In this document: in pieces, positions 8,963 to 17,885 of the stretch
Numbering within the stretch: the first letter of the stretch is position 1
How the letters are laid out: the number at the start of each line of letters is the position of its first letter
Source of the DNA: Sporomusa acidovorans
Lineage (GTDB): Bacteria > Bacillota > Negativicutes > Sporomusales > Sporomusaceae
Direction of reading: 5' to 3'
Assembly (NCBI RefSeq): GCF_900101845.1
Contig: NZ_FNAM01000015.1
Location: 1 to 64,000 of the forward strand
Length of the DNA stretch: 64,000 nucleotides
Position numbers and translations under genes: made by a program
The notes under the pieces: generated by a model
What the model was told of the DNA's origin: nothing
What the model saw: only the letters and a program-made list of their open reading frames with translations
Databases searched by the model: none

Positions 8963-9329
8963 TAATGTAAAATTAAACTGACATGAAAAACTTTCCCTAC
9001 GCTTTTACTAACACCCTGCCTGTAAATTTTTATTGGATACTATATAGTTTTGCCCATGAATATTGAAATACTTATCCCGAAATAAAGGAGTAGTGGCTTG
9101 CGCTGCAGAAAAAATAATATTTACGTCGAAAATGTCGAAAATATAGAGGCAACTTATACAAATTAACTACTTCGACGACAATGAAAATATCAGAATTTTG
9201 AGATTAAGCAGTGTGCCGTTAAAGTGCCGGTTGAGATCTCCCGGGGCAAAAAATCCATTAACTTTAACTGCCAGGGGAGCCGGTAGTAAGAATTAATGCA
9301 TTTTACGAAAAAAGAGGCGGGGTTACTTG
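8963..9329. other. Gap between the porin terminators and the sigma-54 activator
   Basis: No gene is seen. The stretch holds a decayed copy of the 3' end of the HD-GYP gene (9082-9222, listed separately) and short GC-rich inverted segments at about 9225-9285. No sigma-54-type or strong -35/-10 promoter was identified by eye. Confidence 0.5.
9082..9222 (-). pseudogene. Remnant of the 3' end of an HD-GYP gene plus its downstream flank
   Basis: This stretch aligns with 29071-29202, which covers the end of the HD-GYP phosphodiesterase and its flank: both share AATAAAGGAGTAG, CTGCAGAAAAA, AATATTTACGT and the codons for the final GTLLDL-type residues on the minus strand. Substitutions and indels have destroyed the frame. 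No other part of the gene is present. Confidence 0.6.
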
Positions 9330-11384
9330 ATGAAAAAGCTTGCAATAGTATCCTACTCAAAAAAAGCGGGCCATTTACAATATCATATCCTTCAAAAACT
9401 TTTGCAGAATAAAGTTCTTATTGAAAGATATTCTGTAGAGGAAAACAGCCTGGAAAACGGTATTGATGCTGATTTGATTGTTAGTACGGCAAACATAGAT
9501 AAAATTGTAAAGAAATATATTATTGGCGGTGGACGTCTTATTATTGCAAATTTAACTATTCTTAGAAGTGGATTTCGCCGTATTCTTTCTTTGCCGGCTC
9601 ATACAAAGGCACTGCTGGTTCAAGCCGATATGCGGGAAGCAATGCAGTGTATCGATCAGATTTATCAATTAGGGGCCAAACATTTGGAGCTTATTCCCTA
9701 TTCGCCGTGCAACGGAGAGGCGGACGACATTGAAGTTGCAATTTCTCCCGGAGAAAATCGCAATGTGCCGCCTTCGGTTAAGCAAATTATTAACATCGGT
9801 AACAGGGTATTGGATATTAGCACCATTATGTATATTCTTATTTATTTTAAGCTGGAGGATTTATTCAATACTCCGGTGATGCGAGATTATTGCGACAAAA
9901 TTATGTTGTTTAATTTCACGCCAGGACTTGACTTTATTTATGTTCCGTCTAATTTAAATGATGTAATGATGGCTTATTATAAAACCGGTATTATTACTTT
10001 TTCACCAGCAGGATTTATATTGCACTATAATCATATGGCAGAAAAACTTCTTGGGCAGAGCGGCAAACTGGTGGTTGGCGGAAATATTCTTAATCTCTTT
10101 ACGCAAAATTCAATTCAGGATGCTATCAAGAATATGAAACCGATGGTGCAAAAGCAAATTAAAATCAATGGAATGGATTTACTTGTAAAAATTGTCGTTG
10201 CTGGTTCCAGCACGGCTCAAATTCAACATTTGACAATAGAAAAGGCTTATGAATCGGCAGTGAAGCTGCCAAGCTTTAAAAAATATGCTATCGGCCGCGG
10301 TTATGTGGCTAAATACTATTTTGACGATATTATTACAATGGAAGAAAATATGAAAAAAGTTAAGGACATTGCCGCTAGGAGCGCAGTCTCCGATTCATCA
10401 ATTTTGGTTACTGGTGAAAGCGGCACTGGCAAGGAGCTACTCGTGCAGGCTATTCATAACGCCTCAAAAAGGAAAGATAATCCTTTCGTCGCAGTGAATT
10501 GCGCGGCAGTTCCCGAAAACCTGATTGAAAGCGAACTATTTGGCTATGATGAAGGAGCATTTACCGGAGCACGGCATGGGGGGAAGATGGGTTTATTTGA
10601 GTTAGCTCATTCCGGTACGGTGTTTTTGGATGAAATCGGTGAAATGCCGGTTCACCTGCAAGCCAGATTGCTGAGAGTTTTACAGGAAAAAGAAGTTACC
10701 CGTATCGGCGGACAAAAAGTAATTAGTGTGGATGTACGGGTCATTGCCGCTACCAATTGCAATATTCCTGATTTGATCAATGCCGGTAAGTTTCGCCGTG
10801 ATCTTTACTACCGGCTTAATGTAATTCCGCTTAGAATACCGCCGCTAAGAGAAAGAGTCAAGGATATTCCCCTGCTTTGTGAAGTATTTATGAAACGAAT
10901 TGAAGCGGACTATTCCATCTCTGATGAGGCAATGTCACATCTTCAGCAGTACTATTGGGAAGGAAATATTCGGGAACTACAAAATTACATTGAGTATTTT
11001 CATAACCTCAATAAGAAAATAATTGATATAGCTGATTTGCCCTTTCCTGTGGAAACAGAAAAAATAAATCAGCTAAGTAAAGAGGAAGAAGAAGTCCTTG
11101 TAGAGTTGCGCTCTTGTGGTGAAAATAAGACTTTGAAATACCTTTTTGTTTTAGAAACGCTGAAGAGCTTGAGTGCTGATCATGCGCAAGCAGGTCGGCG
11201 CAGCTTGGCTGAGTATTCACGCCAGCAGCAGGAAAAAATTTCGGAAATAGAAATGCGCAAACTGTTAGCGGATTTGGAGCAATACAGAATGGTAAAAGTA
11301 TGTAAAGGGCGAAAAGGAACAGTACTTACTGAATTAGGGGTAAAGGGAATTACCATAATTAAAAGAAGTTTAAAAGATAGATAA
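9330..11384 (+). CDS. Sigma-54-dependent transcriptional activator with a winged-helix C-terminus
   Basis: About 684 residues from ATG 9330 (GAGGCGGGG just upstream). Residues 1-200 form a sensor region of PrpR_N-like alpha/beta type and about 205-300 are PAS-like. A complete AAA+ domain follows, with Walker A GESGTGKE near residue 362, the sigma-54 contact motif GAFTGA near 409, Walker B VFLDEIGEMP and FRRDLYYRLNVIPLRIPPLR. Instead of the usual Fis-type helix-turn-helix, the last 90 residues look like a winged helix (EMRKLLADLEQYRMVKVC...GTVLTELG). It lies directly upstream of an operon with a sigma-54 promoter, which it presumably activates in response to an amino acid or derivative. Confidence 0.85.
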   Translation: MKKLAIVSYSKKAGHLQYHILQKLLQNKVLIERYSVEENSLENGIDADLIVSTANIDKIVKKYIIGGGRLIIANLTILRSGFRRILSLPAHTKALLVQADMREAMQCIDQIYQLGAKHLELIPYSPCNGEADDIEVAISPGENRNVPPSVKQIINIGNRVLDISTIMYILIYFKLEDLFNTPVMRDYCDKIMLFNFTPGLDFIYVPSNLNDVMMAYYKTGIITFSPAGFILHYNHMAEKLLGQSGKLVVGGNILNLFTQNSIQDAIKNMKPMVQKQIKINGMDLLVKIVVAGSSTAQIQHLTIEKAYESAVKLPSFKKYAIGRGYVAKYYFDDIITMEENMKKVKDIAARSAVSDSSILVTGESGTGKELLVQAIHNASKRKDNPFVAVNCAAVPENLIESELFGYDEGAFTGARHGGKMGLFELAHSGTVFLDEIGEMPVHLQARLLRVLQEKEVTRIGGQKVISVDVRVIAATNCNIPDLINAGKFRRDLYYRLNVIPLRIPPLRERVKDIPLLCEVFMKRIEADYSISDEAMSHLQQYYWEGNIRELQNYIEYFHNLNKKIIDIADLPFPVETEKINQLSKEEEEVLVELRSCGENKTLKYLFVLETLKSLSADHAQAGRRSLAEYSRQQQEKISEIEMRKLLADLEQYRMVKVCKGRKGTVLTELGVKGITIIKRSLKDR

Positions 11385-11405
11385 TGCTTTATGATGAAAG
11401 ATTGC

Positions 11406-11461
11406 AAGGATTACATTGGCTGCCGTTTTCACTATAGCTGGTGTAATCCTTAGTTTTTTTA
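11406..11461 (+). terminator. First terminator hairpin after the sigma-54 activator
   Basis: Arms AAGGATTACA and TGTAATCCTT with a long loop are followed by a run of seven T. Confidence 0.65.
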
Positions 11462-11469
11462 CACCAATT

Positions 11470-11507
11470 AAGGGATTAATGGGATTTTTTCATCCCATTA
11501 ATCCCTT
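11470..11507 (+). terminator. Perfect 16-bp stem terminator or activator-binding palindrome
   Basis: Perfect 16-base arms (11470-11485 and 11492-11507) are separated by six bases and followed by TTATTTTAG. It fits a terminator for the activator gene. It also lies about 150 bp upstream of the sigma-54 promoter, where enhancer-binding sites are expected, so a double role is possible. Confidence 0.6.
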
Positions 11508-11648
11508 TTATTTTAGTCCAACAGAATTTATAACAGAATTTTATTTACATAAGTTCAACCATCCAAGACCCGTTGTTAGCTGTCTTTTCTAATATTTGCG
11601 AAAATACCGAATCTAAGCATTTCCTATATTTTTTTGAAAATTTTTATT

Positions 11649-11664
11649 TGGCATAAAACTTGCT
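11649..11664 (+). promoter_or_regulatory. Sigma-54 (-24/-12) promoter of the RidA-lyase-permease-porin operon
   Basis: TGGCATAAAACTTGCT matches the sigma-54 consensus TGGCAC-N5-TTGCW at all invariant GG and GC positions with correct spacing. It lies 48 bases before the RidA start and directly downstream of a sigma-54 activator gene. Confidence 0.85.
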
Positions 11665-11711
11665 CTAGATATAATTGTGCATGCGCAATATTAAAAAAGG
11701 GGGATAAGAAA

Positions 11712-12092
11712 GTGGATCAACGTGTTGTGAACAGTGAAAAGGCACCGCAAGCGATTGGCCCTTACTCGCAAGGAATCAAAGCAGGAGATTTTTTGTTTAT
11801 ATCGGGGCAGCTTCCGGTCAATCCAGTGTCAGGAATGCTGATAGAGGGTATTGAGGCCCAGACGCGGCAGTCTATTGAAAACATCGCAGCAATTCTGACA
11901 AGCGAAGGATTAGGGTTGGAGAGTATCATAAAAACCACGGTATTCTTAAAAGATATCAATGATTTTGAAAGTATGAATGCTGTTTACGGAAAATACTTTC
12001 CATTAAAGGCTCCGGCCAGAGTTTGCGTCCAAGTAGCTAAGCTGCCCAAAGACGCGCTAGTGGAAATTGAAGCAGTAGCTTTCTGCCGATAG
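11712..12092 (+). CDS. ridA: RidA-family enamine/imine deaminase
   Basis: A 126-residue protein, the usual RidA length, from GTG 11712 with AAGGGGG 8 bases upstream. A longer frame from 11634 would run through the sigma-54 promoter and is rejected. The catalytic arginine is in PARVCVQVAKLP (R103) and the conserved glutamate at E120 (LVEIEAVAF). RidA hydrolyses reactive 2-aminoacrylate-type enamines released by PLP enzymes. Its position before a MalY/PatB-type lyase fits detoxifying that enzyme's intermediate. Confidence 0.9.
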   Translation: MDQRVVNSEKAPQAIGPYSQGIKAGDFLFISGQLPVNPVSGMLIEGIEAQTRQSIENIAAILTSEGLGLESIIKTTVFLKDINDFESMNAVYGKYFPLKAPARVCVQVAKLPKDALVEIEAVAFCR

Positions 12093-12173
12093 CCGGCAAG
12101 GTATTGCGGAGTGGTCTGAATTTTAGTTGCCAGCACGACACTCACAAAGGATAAACGGGAGGTATTATACCTA

Positions 12174-13349
12174 ATGAGATATGACTTTGATCAAGAAATA
12201 AACCGTTACAATACTGCTTCCTTGAAATGGGATGATGTAGAAAGACAATTTGGCGAGAAAGACCTTATTCCTCTGTGGGTTGCCGATATGGATTTCATGT
12301 CTTGCATGCCTGTTATCGAAGCACTGAAAAAGACTATGGAGCATGGTATTTTTGGCTATCCAATCCAGACAGAAGCTTATCGTGAAGCGGTTGTTAACTG
12401 GATGAAAAAAAGATTTCAATGGGAAATACGGCCTGAATGGCTGCACTATAGTCCGGGAGTTGTTGCTGCTTTAAGTTTTTTGGTACAGGCATTCACCCAG
12501 CCGGGGGATAAGGTGTTGATTCAATCTCCTGTCTATTATCCATTTAGTAAAGCAGTTACAGATAATGGGAGGCAATTGCTGCATAATCCGCTGAAGCATG
12601 AAGGCGAACGGTACGAAATGGATTTTGACGACTTGCGTCAAAAGATCGCTCTGGGTGCCAAAATGCTAATTCTGTGCAGTCCGCATAATCCTGTTGGCCG
12701 CGTATGGACCAAGGAAGAACTTACGGAACTCGGGGAAATTTGTATAGCAAATAATGTGCTGGTTATTGCTGATGAAATTCATGCCGATTTATTGTACCCG
12801 GGCTATAAACATACCCCTTTTGCTGCTATTTCGGAAGAATTTGCCCAGAACTGTGTTGTTTGTACGGCGGCTAGCAAGACTTTCAATTTAGCGGGTTTGC
12901 AGAATGCCAATATCATTATTCCCAATACTATATTAGGAAAAATGTTCCGTGCAGTGATGGATGCGCCGCATCTGGTACGCACTAATATATTCGGTGCTGT
13001 TGCCACAGAGGCCGCTTACCGTCACGGCGAGGAATGGCTGGAACAGATATTGGTGTACCTGCATCAAAATCTTCAATTCTTAACGCACTATATTGCCAAC
13101 AACATAAAACAGCTTAAAGTGGTGCAGCCGGAAGGGACTTATCTCGTATGGATCGATTGCTCAGCGTTAGGCATGAATTCTAAGGAACTGGAACAGTTCA
13201 TGCGTAAACAGGCGAAAGTAGCAATTGATGACGGCTATATTTTTGGTCCCGGCGGTGAAGGATTTATCAGAATCAATATCGCTTGTACCCGGAAAACTTT
13301 AGCGGCAGGGCTGCGCCGGCTTGAAAATGCGGTTAATGGCAAAAAGTAA
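12174..13349 (+). CDS. patB: MalY/PatB-type PLP-dependent C-S lyase or aminotransferase
   Basis: A 391-residue fold-type I PLP enzyme. The PLP lysine is K235 in AASKTFNLAGLQ, the cofactor aspartate lies in ADEIHADL, and the substrate region includes LCSPHNPVGR. The WVADMDF start and GIFGYP segment are typical of the MalY/PatB branch, which cleaves cystathionine or cysteine to pyruvate, ammonia and a thiol; some members are aminotransferases. The RBS GGGAGG precedes ATG 12174. With RidA upstream and a permease downstream it suggests uptake and beta-elimination of a sulfur amino acid. Confidence 0.8.
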   Translation: MRYDFDQEINRYNTASLKWDDVERQFGEKDLIPLWVADMDFMSCMPVIEALKKTMEHGIFGYPIQTEAYREAVVNWMKKRFQWEIRPEWLHYSPGVVAALSFLVQAFTQPGDKVLIQSPVYYPFSKAVTDNGRQLLHNPLKHEGERYEMDFDDLRQKIALGAKMLILCSPHNPVGRVWTKEELTELGEICIANNVLVIADEIHADLLYPGYKHTPFAAISEEFAQNCVVCTAASKTFNLAGLQNANIIIPNTILGKMFRAVMDAPHLVRTNIFGAVATEAAYRHGEEWLEQILVYLHQNLQFLTHYIANNIKQLKVVQPEGTYLVWIDCSALGMNSKELEQFMRKQAKVAIDDGYIFGPGGEGFIRINIACTRKTLAAGLRRLENAVNGKK

Positions 13350-13409
13350 CGTGGTATGACATTTGCAGGGTTTCCTTAAACGAGATACAACGCATGAGGA
13401 GGAACTAGA

Positions 13410-14774
13410 ATGGCAACTAGCCAGGAAGCTAATTTTAAAAAAGTTTTAGGGCTTAGCGACGTTGTTGGCATGGCTTTGGGTCAGATTATCGGGGCCGGTG
13501 TTTTAATCTTTACCGGAATTGGTATTGGCATGACCGGTAAGGGGATCATGATCGCTTTTCTTGTTGCCGCAGCCATGACGGCAATTACAATCTTACCGAT
13601 GGCGCAATTGTCTTCAGCGATTCCGACTACAGGTGCCGCTTACCGGTATTCCAGCCGTTTACTGGGACCTAAGTGGGGCTTTTACTGGATGATCGGGTTA
13701 ATGCTTTCTAAGGTGACCATTGCTTTGTATGCGCTTTCTTTTGCGCAGTACTTGCAAGGACTGGTTCCGTGGATCAATGTGAAGGTTGTTGCACTAGTCA
13801 TGATGACTACGTTTTATGTTACTAACATTGTTGGAATCAAGAGTGCAGCAGTAGCGGAAAAATGGATGGTAGTGATTAAAATTTCGGCATTGGCCGTCTT
13901 TATTATCTGGGGGATACCTAATGTTGATTTTTCCTCGTTTACATTACCCTCTTTAGTACCGAACGGAATAGACGGGCTTCTCCAGGCAATCGGCTTACTG
14001 GCTTTTGCTGCGGTAGGAGCAAATAGTATTGCGGAATTGGGCGGAGAAATGAAGAATCCTGCCAGAGATATTCCTCTAGCGATGATTGGTTCAACCGTTG
14101 CAGTTGGTGTGATTTACTCCCTGGTTGGGGTTGTTGCTGTTGGCGTTTTGCCATGGGAAAGTGTGGCGAATAAGCCGCTGACAGATGTAGCGAGAGTCAT
14201 CTTACCCGCCCCGTTGCTTTATTTCTTTATCATAGGCGGCGCTTTGGTGGCAATGGCTACTACGATGAATGCCGTGTTTGCCTGGGTGACCAAGGGAATG
14301 GTTATCGCCTGTCAGGACGGCTGGCTGCCGAAATCGCTAGGCGCAGTTAACAAAAAGTTTGGAACGCCGCATCGCTTGCTGTCGATATTTTATGCAATTG
14401 GTGTAACGACGATTATTGCCGATATTCCCATGGCGTCAGTTGCCAAAATTGGGATGGGAGTATTGACCGCGGTCAATATTATTCCGGTAATTGCGGCCTA
14501 TTTTTTACCTACCCAATATCCCGAACAGCTTGCTAAGGCAAAATTTAGCATGAAGCCCCATGTCTTGCGGGTAGTTGTCGTGGTTTCAGTAGCTATTATG
14601 GCCTTCCAGGCATTCTATTCCATGAAGAGCTTGCCGAATGAGATTTTGTTATTTATAGCGGGCGTTATGACGGCTGGTTTAATTTACGTAAATATTGTAG
14701 GGAATAACGCGCGCTTTAAAACAAGTGAGGCAACGAGTTTCTACGTTGACAATGAGCAGGATGTGTCTGAATAA
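13410..14774 (+). CDS. APC-superfamily amino-acid permease
   Basis: A 454-residue integral inner-membrane protein with about 12 hydrophobic segments. The N-terminal block LGLSDVVGMALGQIIGAGVL is the conserved first helix of APC carriers, and the unwound-helix region GLLAFAAVGANSIAELGGEMKNP fits the family. The RBS AGGAGGA precedes ATG. It is third in the sigma-54-controlled operon and presumably imports the amino acid used by the adjacent lyase. The exact substrate cannot be read from sequence. Confidence 0.85.
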   Translation: MATSQEANFKKVLGLSDVVGMALGQIIGAGVLIFTGIGIGMTGKGIMIAFLVAAAMTAITILPMAQLSSAIPTTGAAYRYSSRLLGPKWGFYWMIGLMLSKVTIALYALSFAQYLQGLVPWINVKVVALVMMTTFYVTNIVGIKSAAVAEKWMVVIKISALAVFIIWGIPNVDFSSFTLPSLVPNGIDGLLQAIGLLAFAAVGANSIAELGGEMKNPARDIPLAMIGSTVAVGVIYSLVGVVAVGVLPWESVANKPLTDVARVILPAPLLYFFIIGGALVAMATTMNAVFAWVTKGMVIACQDGWLPKSLGAVNKKFGTPHRLLSIFYAIGVTTIIADIPMASVAKIGMGVLTAVNIIPVIAAYFLPTQYPEQLAKAKFSMKPHVLRVVVVVSVAIMAFQAFYSMKSLPNEILLFIAGVMTAGLIYVNIVGNNARFKTSEATSFYVDNEQDVSE

Positions 14775-14820
14775 GTCCTAACAACATAGTTGAAAACCTA
14801 TTTTACTAGGAGGAAAAGTA

Positions 14821-16158
14821 ATGAAAAAAACATTTGTCATTATTCTGGCAATGCTAGTTACTTTATGTTTGGCCGCTCCGGCATTTGCAGCTCTCACGTC
14901 TCCGTTTAGCGATGTTCCCGCTGGGCACTGGGCATATGATGCAGTATCTAAGCTAGTGAAAGATGGTCTTGTGGAAGGGTATAACGGGCGTTTTGCCGGC
15001 GATAACAAATTAACCCGCTATGAAATGGCCGAAATTATCGCGAATGTTTTGACTAAGGTAGATCAGGCCAACGCTGAAGATAAGAGTATTATTCAAAAAC
15101 TGCAAACCGAATTTGCTGACGAATTGAATAAACTCGGCGTCCGGGTCGCAACTTTAGAGAAGAAATCTTCCAGTATTAAATTTACCGGTGATGGGCGTTT
15201 GCGTTACCGGGTCAACGCGGACCAATCGGCGACGAATCTAAGTAAAACAACGAAAAGTCGTTTTGATGAACGCATTCGCTTGAACTTATCGGCTGATTTC
15301 ACCGATCATTGGACATTCCTAGGCCGCATAGAACAAAATAACTACTCCAACAGCCGGGCGACTGATGGCACGAAAAAAACATCCACCACTGATTCGCTAG
15401 CTTTTGATCGTGCCGAATTTGACTGGAAAAACGGCGATACGGTTATTCAACTCGGCCGGTTCTGTCCTGAAATCGGCCAGGGACAATTATTATGGGCTTA
15501 TCCTTTCGCGGTAGACGGCTTTTATATTAACAAAAATATAAATAAGGTTAGTTTATATGCCGGTTATGCTGATCTTTCCGCTGCATTTGACAATTATACC
15601 GGCGGAGTGGGGAGTAGTATGGGGTCAGTGAATGCCCTGCTGGCAAATGTTAAGTATAAATTCGACAAGAACGCGAACGTAACGCTTGGGTACTTGGATG
15701 TTCTGAATCCGCAAGATAATGGATATAAGTTTAAACAATTAGCCTATGGTACTACGTTTAAAAGTGGAGAGTTTACTGTTACCGCAGAAGGTATAACAAA
15801 TCATGCGCCCGACCTTCCGGCTAACGCGGAAAAGAGTGGTTATTATGCTAAATTGCAATGGAAAGGGCTTGATTTGAAAAAGCCTGGAAGCTGGAGTCCG
15901 TATATTGAATATATGAAACTGGGAAACTGGGCAATTGATTCCACATACGCCATGATTGGTATTAACGGTGATGGTGGTAATGGAATTGGCAAAGATGGGG
16001 CAAAAGGATATGGTGGCGGTATCGATGTTGTACTTACGAAAGATGCTGTTTTTACAGCTGCAGCCTACTTCTTAAAACCATATGACAGAGAGCGCACCGG
16101 CGCTGCTTTTGATAGCTACAAGAATTTTTATGTTGTTCAAACCAGCTTCCGTTTCTAA
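14821..16158 (+). CDS. SLH-domain outer-membrane porin (OmpM type), second paralogue
   Basis: A 445-residue exported protein with signal peptide to about residue 23, SLH domain about 24-66 (HWAYDAVSKLVKDGL, LTRYEMAEIIANVL), coiled coil to about 115, and a beta-barrel ending VVQTSFRF with the C-terminal phenylalanine expected of outer-membrane proteins. It closes the sigma-54 operon, 46 bases after the permease, with AGGAGG upstream. The barrel sequence differs strongly from that of the 7322 paralogue while the SLH part is close. This suggests distinct channel specificity on a shared anchor. Confidence 0.9.
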   Translation: MKKTFVIILAMLVTLCLAAPAFAALTSPFSDVPAGHWAYDAVSKLVKDGLVEGYNGRFAGDNKLTRYEMAEIIANVLTKVDQANAEDKSIIQKLQTEFADELNKLGVRVATLEKKSSSIKFTGDGRLRYRVNADQSATNLSKTTKSRFDERIRLNLSADFTDHWTFLGRIEQNNYSNSRATDGTKKTSTTDSLAFDRAEFDWKNGDTVIQLGRFCPEIGQGQLLWAYPFAVDGFYINKNINKVSLYAGYADLSAAFDNYTGGVGSSMGSVNALLANVKYKFDKNANVTLGYLDVLNPQDNGYKFKQLAYGTTFKSGEFTVTAEGITNHAPDLPANAEKSGYYAKLQWKGLDLKKPGSWSPYIEYMKLGNWAIDSTYAMIGINGDGGNGIGKDGAKGYGGGIDVVLTKDAVFTAAAYFLKPYDRERTGAAFDSYKNFYVVQTSFRF

Positions 16159-16265
16159 TTTAGAAAATACAGACAAACCAATTTTGGGGATTTATCCGTA
16201 GATTTGCCGGACAGTATTGTTTTTGCTTATTAGTTATGTTGACATAATAACGCGGATATCAAGGC

Positions 16266-16299
16266 AAAGCAACTGTTCAACTATATGAACAGTTGCTTT
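16266..16299 (+). terminator. Terminator after the second porin
   Basis: Perfect 13-14 base arms (AAGCAACTGTTCA / TGAACAGTTGCTT) are followed by a short T/A-rich stretch. A similar hairpin at 26271-26304 precedes the paralogous chemoreceptor, so it may belong to the duplicated block. Confidence 0.7.
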
Positions 16300-16324
16300 A
16301 ACCTTTATGTAGTAAGTACAAAGC

Positions 16325-16560
16325 CAGACGGAGCATATTGGGCAGCGCGGGTTGGCGATGTGGGGTGAGGTTTTAGAAATTAATTCCGCGTTGGAAGGAA
16401 TTCGCACATCAGTCAATAAACTTACAAATAGAAGTAAAATTCTGATAGCATTGTCGACGGGCAAGCCGCCTCTACTCAAAAAATGACAAATGACAGGCAA
16501 ACCTTGGCTTCTTTAGCCAGTGAGTTGAGCCGGGCTGCCGATTCGATGGTTCAGGAGTAA
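16325..16560 (+). pseudogene. Decayed 3' end of a methyl-accepting chemotaxis protein gene (block copy A)
   Basis: The stretch aligns with the 3' third of the chemoreceptor at 26422-27284: it starts at CGGGTTGGCGATGTGGG, has an internal deletion of the conserved signalling tip, and ends with codons for ADSMVQE and a stop at 16558-16560. In-frame stops and the deletion make it non-coding. Like copy B it directly precedes a DUF169 gene. Confidence 0.75.
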
Positions 16561-16605
16561 GGACTTTGGTTTAGAATTAAGTGCGGTAAAATGGGGGAGT
16601 TAAGA

Positions 16606-17358
16606 ATGATGAACAAAGATTTGGATTTATCTATTTTTAATAGGTTTGAGTTTGAGTACCAGCCGGTAGGGGTGAAGTTTTTACTGACGAAACCGGAGGG
16701 CCTAAAACAGCTTGACAAACATGTTGCTTTCTGCGAAATGCTTACTGTTGCGCAGACAGCGGAACCTTTTTATACGACAAAAGAAAATCATGAATGCAAG
16801 GCCGGACCTATTTTAACAGGGATGGTTGAACCTGACCCTGTTTTTGAGAGTGGCCAAGTCGGGCCTAAGTTGGGTGTCTATGAAGATCCTCGTGCAAACA
16901 GACAAATTTATCAGAGTATGTCGAGGCTGGAGCGAAACACAGTAAATTATATTGCCTATGCTTCCTTGGACAAACTAACATTCGACCCTGATTTATTAAT
17001 TATTACAGCTAAACCGAGTCAGGCAGAAATTTTATTGAGAGCAGCCAGTTATAGGACCGGAAAAGGTTGGAATGCAAAAGGTACAAGTGTGTTGGGATGT
17101 GCCTGGCTTTATATGTATCCGTATGTGCAGGGTGAAATTAATCTTATGGTTACCGGCCTCCACCATGGCATGAAAGCGCGTAAGCTATTGCCTGAGGGTT
17201 TGCTTTTGATTACACTCCCCTATCAACTGCTGCCTGAAATTGCGGCAAATTTGGAAAAAATAGAATGGGATTTGCCACAATACAGCTGGGGAAAAGAAGC
17301 CCATAGGCAAAGAATGCAGGAAATTGCCGAGGAAATAAGAAATGAGATGGAAAAATAG
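16606..17358 (+). CDS. DUF169-family protein (intact copy A)
   Basis: A 250-residue soluble protein without signal peptide or membrane segment, from ATG 16606 with GGGGGAG 6 bases upstream. It matches the DUF169 family by overall pattern (VGVKFLLTKPEG near the start; a cysteine in FCEMLTVAQ; HECKAGP; the late SVLGCAWLYMYPY). The conserved cysteines suggest metal or cofactor binding, but no activity is established. A nearly identical second copy at 27336-28083 carries a frameshift. It sits between a chemoreceptor remnant and a cobalamin riboswitch. Confidence 0.8.
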   Translation: MMNKDLDLSIFNRFEFEYQPVGVKFLLTKPEGLKQLDKHVAFCEMLTVAQTAEPFYTTKENHECKAGPILTGMVEPDPVFESGQVGPKLGVYEDPRANRQIYQSMSRLERNTVNYIAYASLDKLTFDPDLLIITAKPSQAEILLRAASYRTGKGWNAKGTSVLGCAWLYMYPYVQGEINLMVTGLHHGMKARKLLPEGLLLITLPYQLLPEIAANLEKIEWDLPQYSWGKEAHRQRMQEIAEEIRNEMEK

Positions 17359-17412
17359 GCAGACCCCGCGTTAGACGCGGGGGTCAGAAAAGCTAAATAA
17401 TCGTTACCCTTA

Positions 17413-17438
17413 ACCGCATCCTCTGAGGTGCGGTTTTT
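17413..17438 (+). terminator. Terminator after DUF169 copy A
   Basis: ACCGCA...TGCGGT arms with a CCT/AGG inner stem are followed by TTTTTG. A GC-rich hairpin at about 17363-17386 precedes it. Confidence 0.7.
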
Positions 17439-17564
17439 GCTTTCCAAACACAATTCCAATAATAAAAATATATAATTTTTTTGAAACTATAACAGGATTG
17501 ACAAAATGTGACAAAAGTGGTAACTTTAATTATATAATCGATAATGCTTACAATTTAATATTGT

Positions 17565-17735
17565 ACGAATTTGGGTGAAGACAGTGTTCCGCTGTCATGC
17601 TTAATAGAGAAACAGGTGTAAATCCTGTACGGTCCCGCCGCTGTAAGGATGAGCGACTTTGTGTTATGCCACTGATGAATAATCGGGAAGGTGCAAAGAA
17701 GCAATGACTCCAAGCCAGAAGAACTGCCGAAATTC
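17565..17735 (+). ncRNA. Cobalamin riboswitch
   Basis: The conserved elements appear in order: AACAGGTGTAAATCCTGT, then GGTCCCGCCGCTGTAAGG, GCCACTG, GGGAAGGTGC and AAGCCAGAAGAACTGCC. Together they are diagnostic of the adenosylcobalamin riboswitch. An intrinsic terminator follows at 17848-17885, consistent with control by attenuation. Downstream lie a small frame, a second leader-like RNA, a Rep_3-like gene and a TonB receptor, which could be a corrinoid uptake receptor. Confidence 0.92.
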
Positions 17736-17847
17736 AGGCCTCTTTAGATCAGGGTTGTGTCTAAAGACCATGCGGTAGACGTGGTAAAAGGCAGAGATTC
17801 TTTTCGGTATTATATTTGCGGAAAGATGTCTTTATGAAATCATTTAA

Positions 17848-17885
17848 ATACTCCATTGCGTTTTTATCGCAATGGAGTATTTTTG
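17848..17885 (+). terminator. Expression-platform terminator of the cobalamin riboswitch
   Basis: Perfect 13-base arms (ATACTCCATTGCG / CGCAATGGAGTAT) flank TTTTTAT and are followed by TTTTTG. The position about 110 bases after the aptamer fits a riboswitch-controlled terminator. Confidence 0.85.

Noticed and set aside
11634..11711. Extended RidA start
   Set aside because: It would place coding sequence over the sigma-54 promoter; GTG 11712 gives the standard RidA length with a strong ribosome-binding site.
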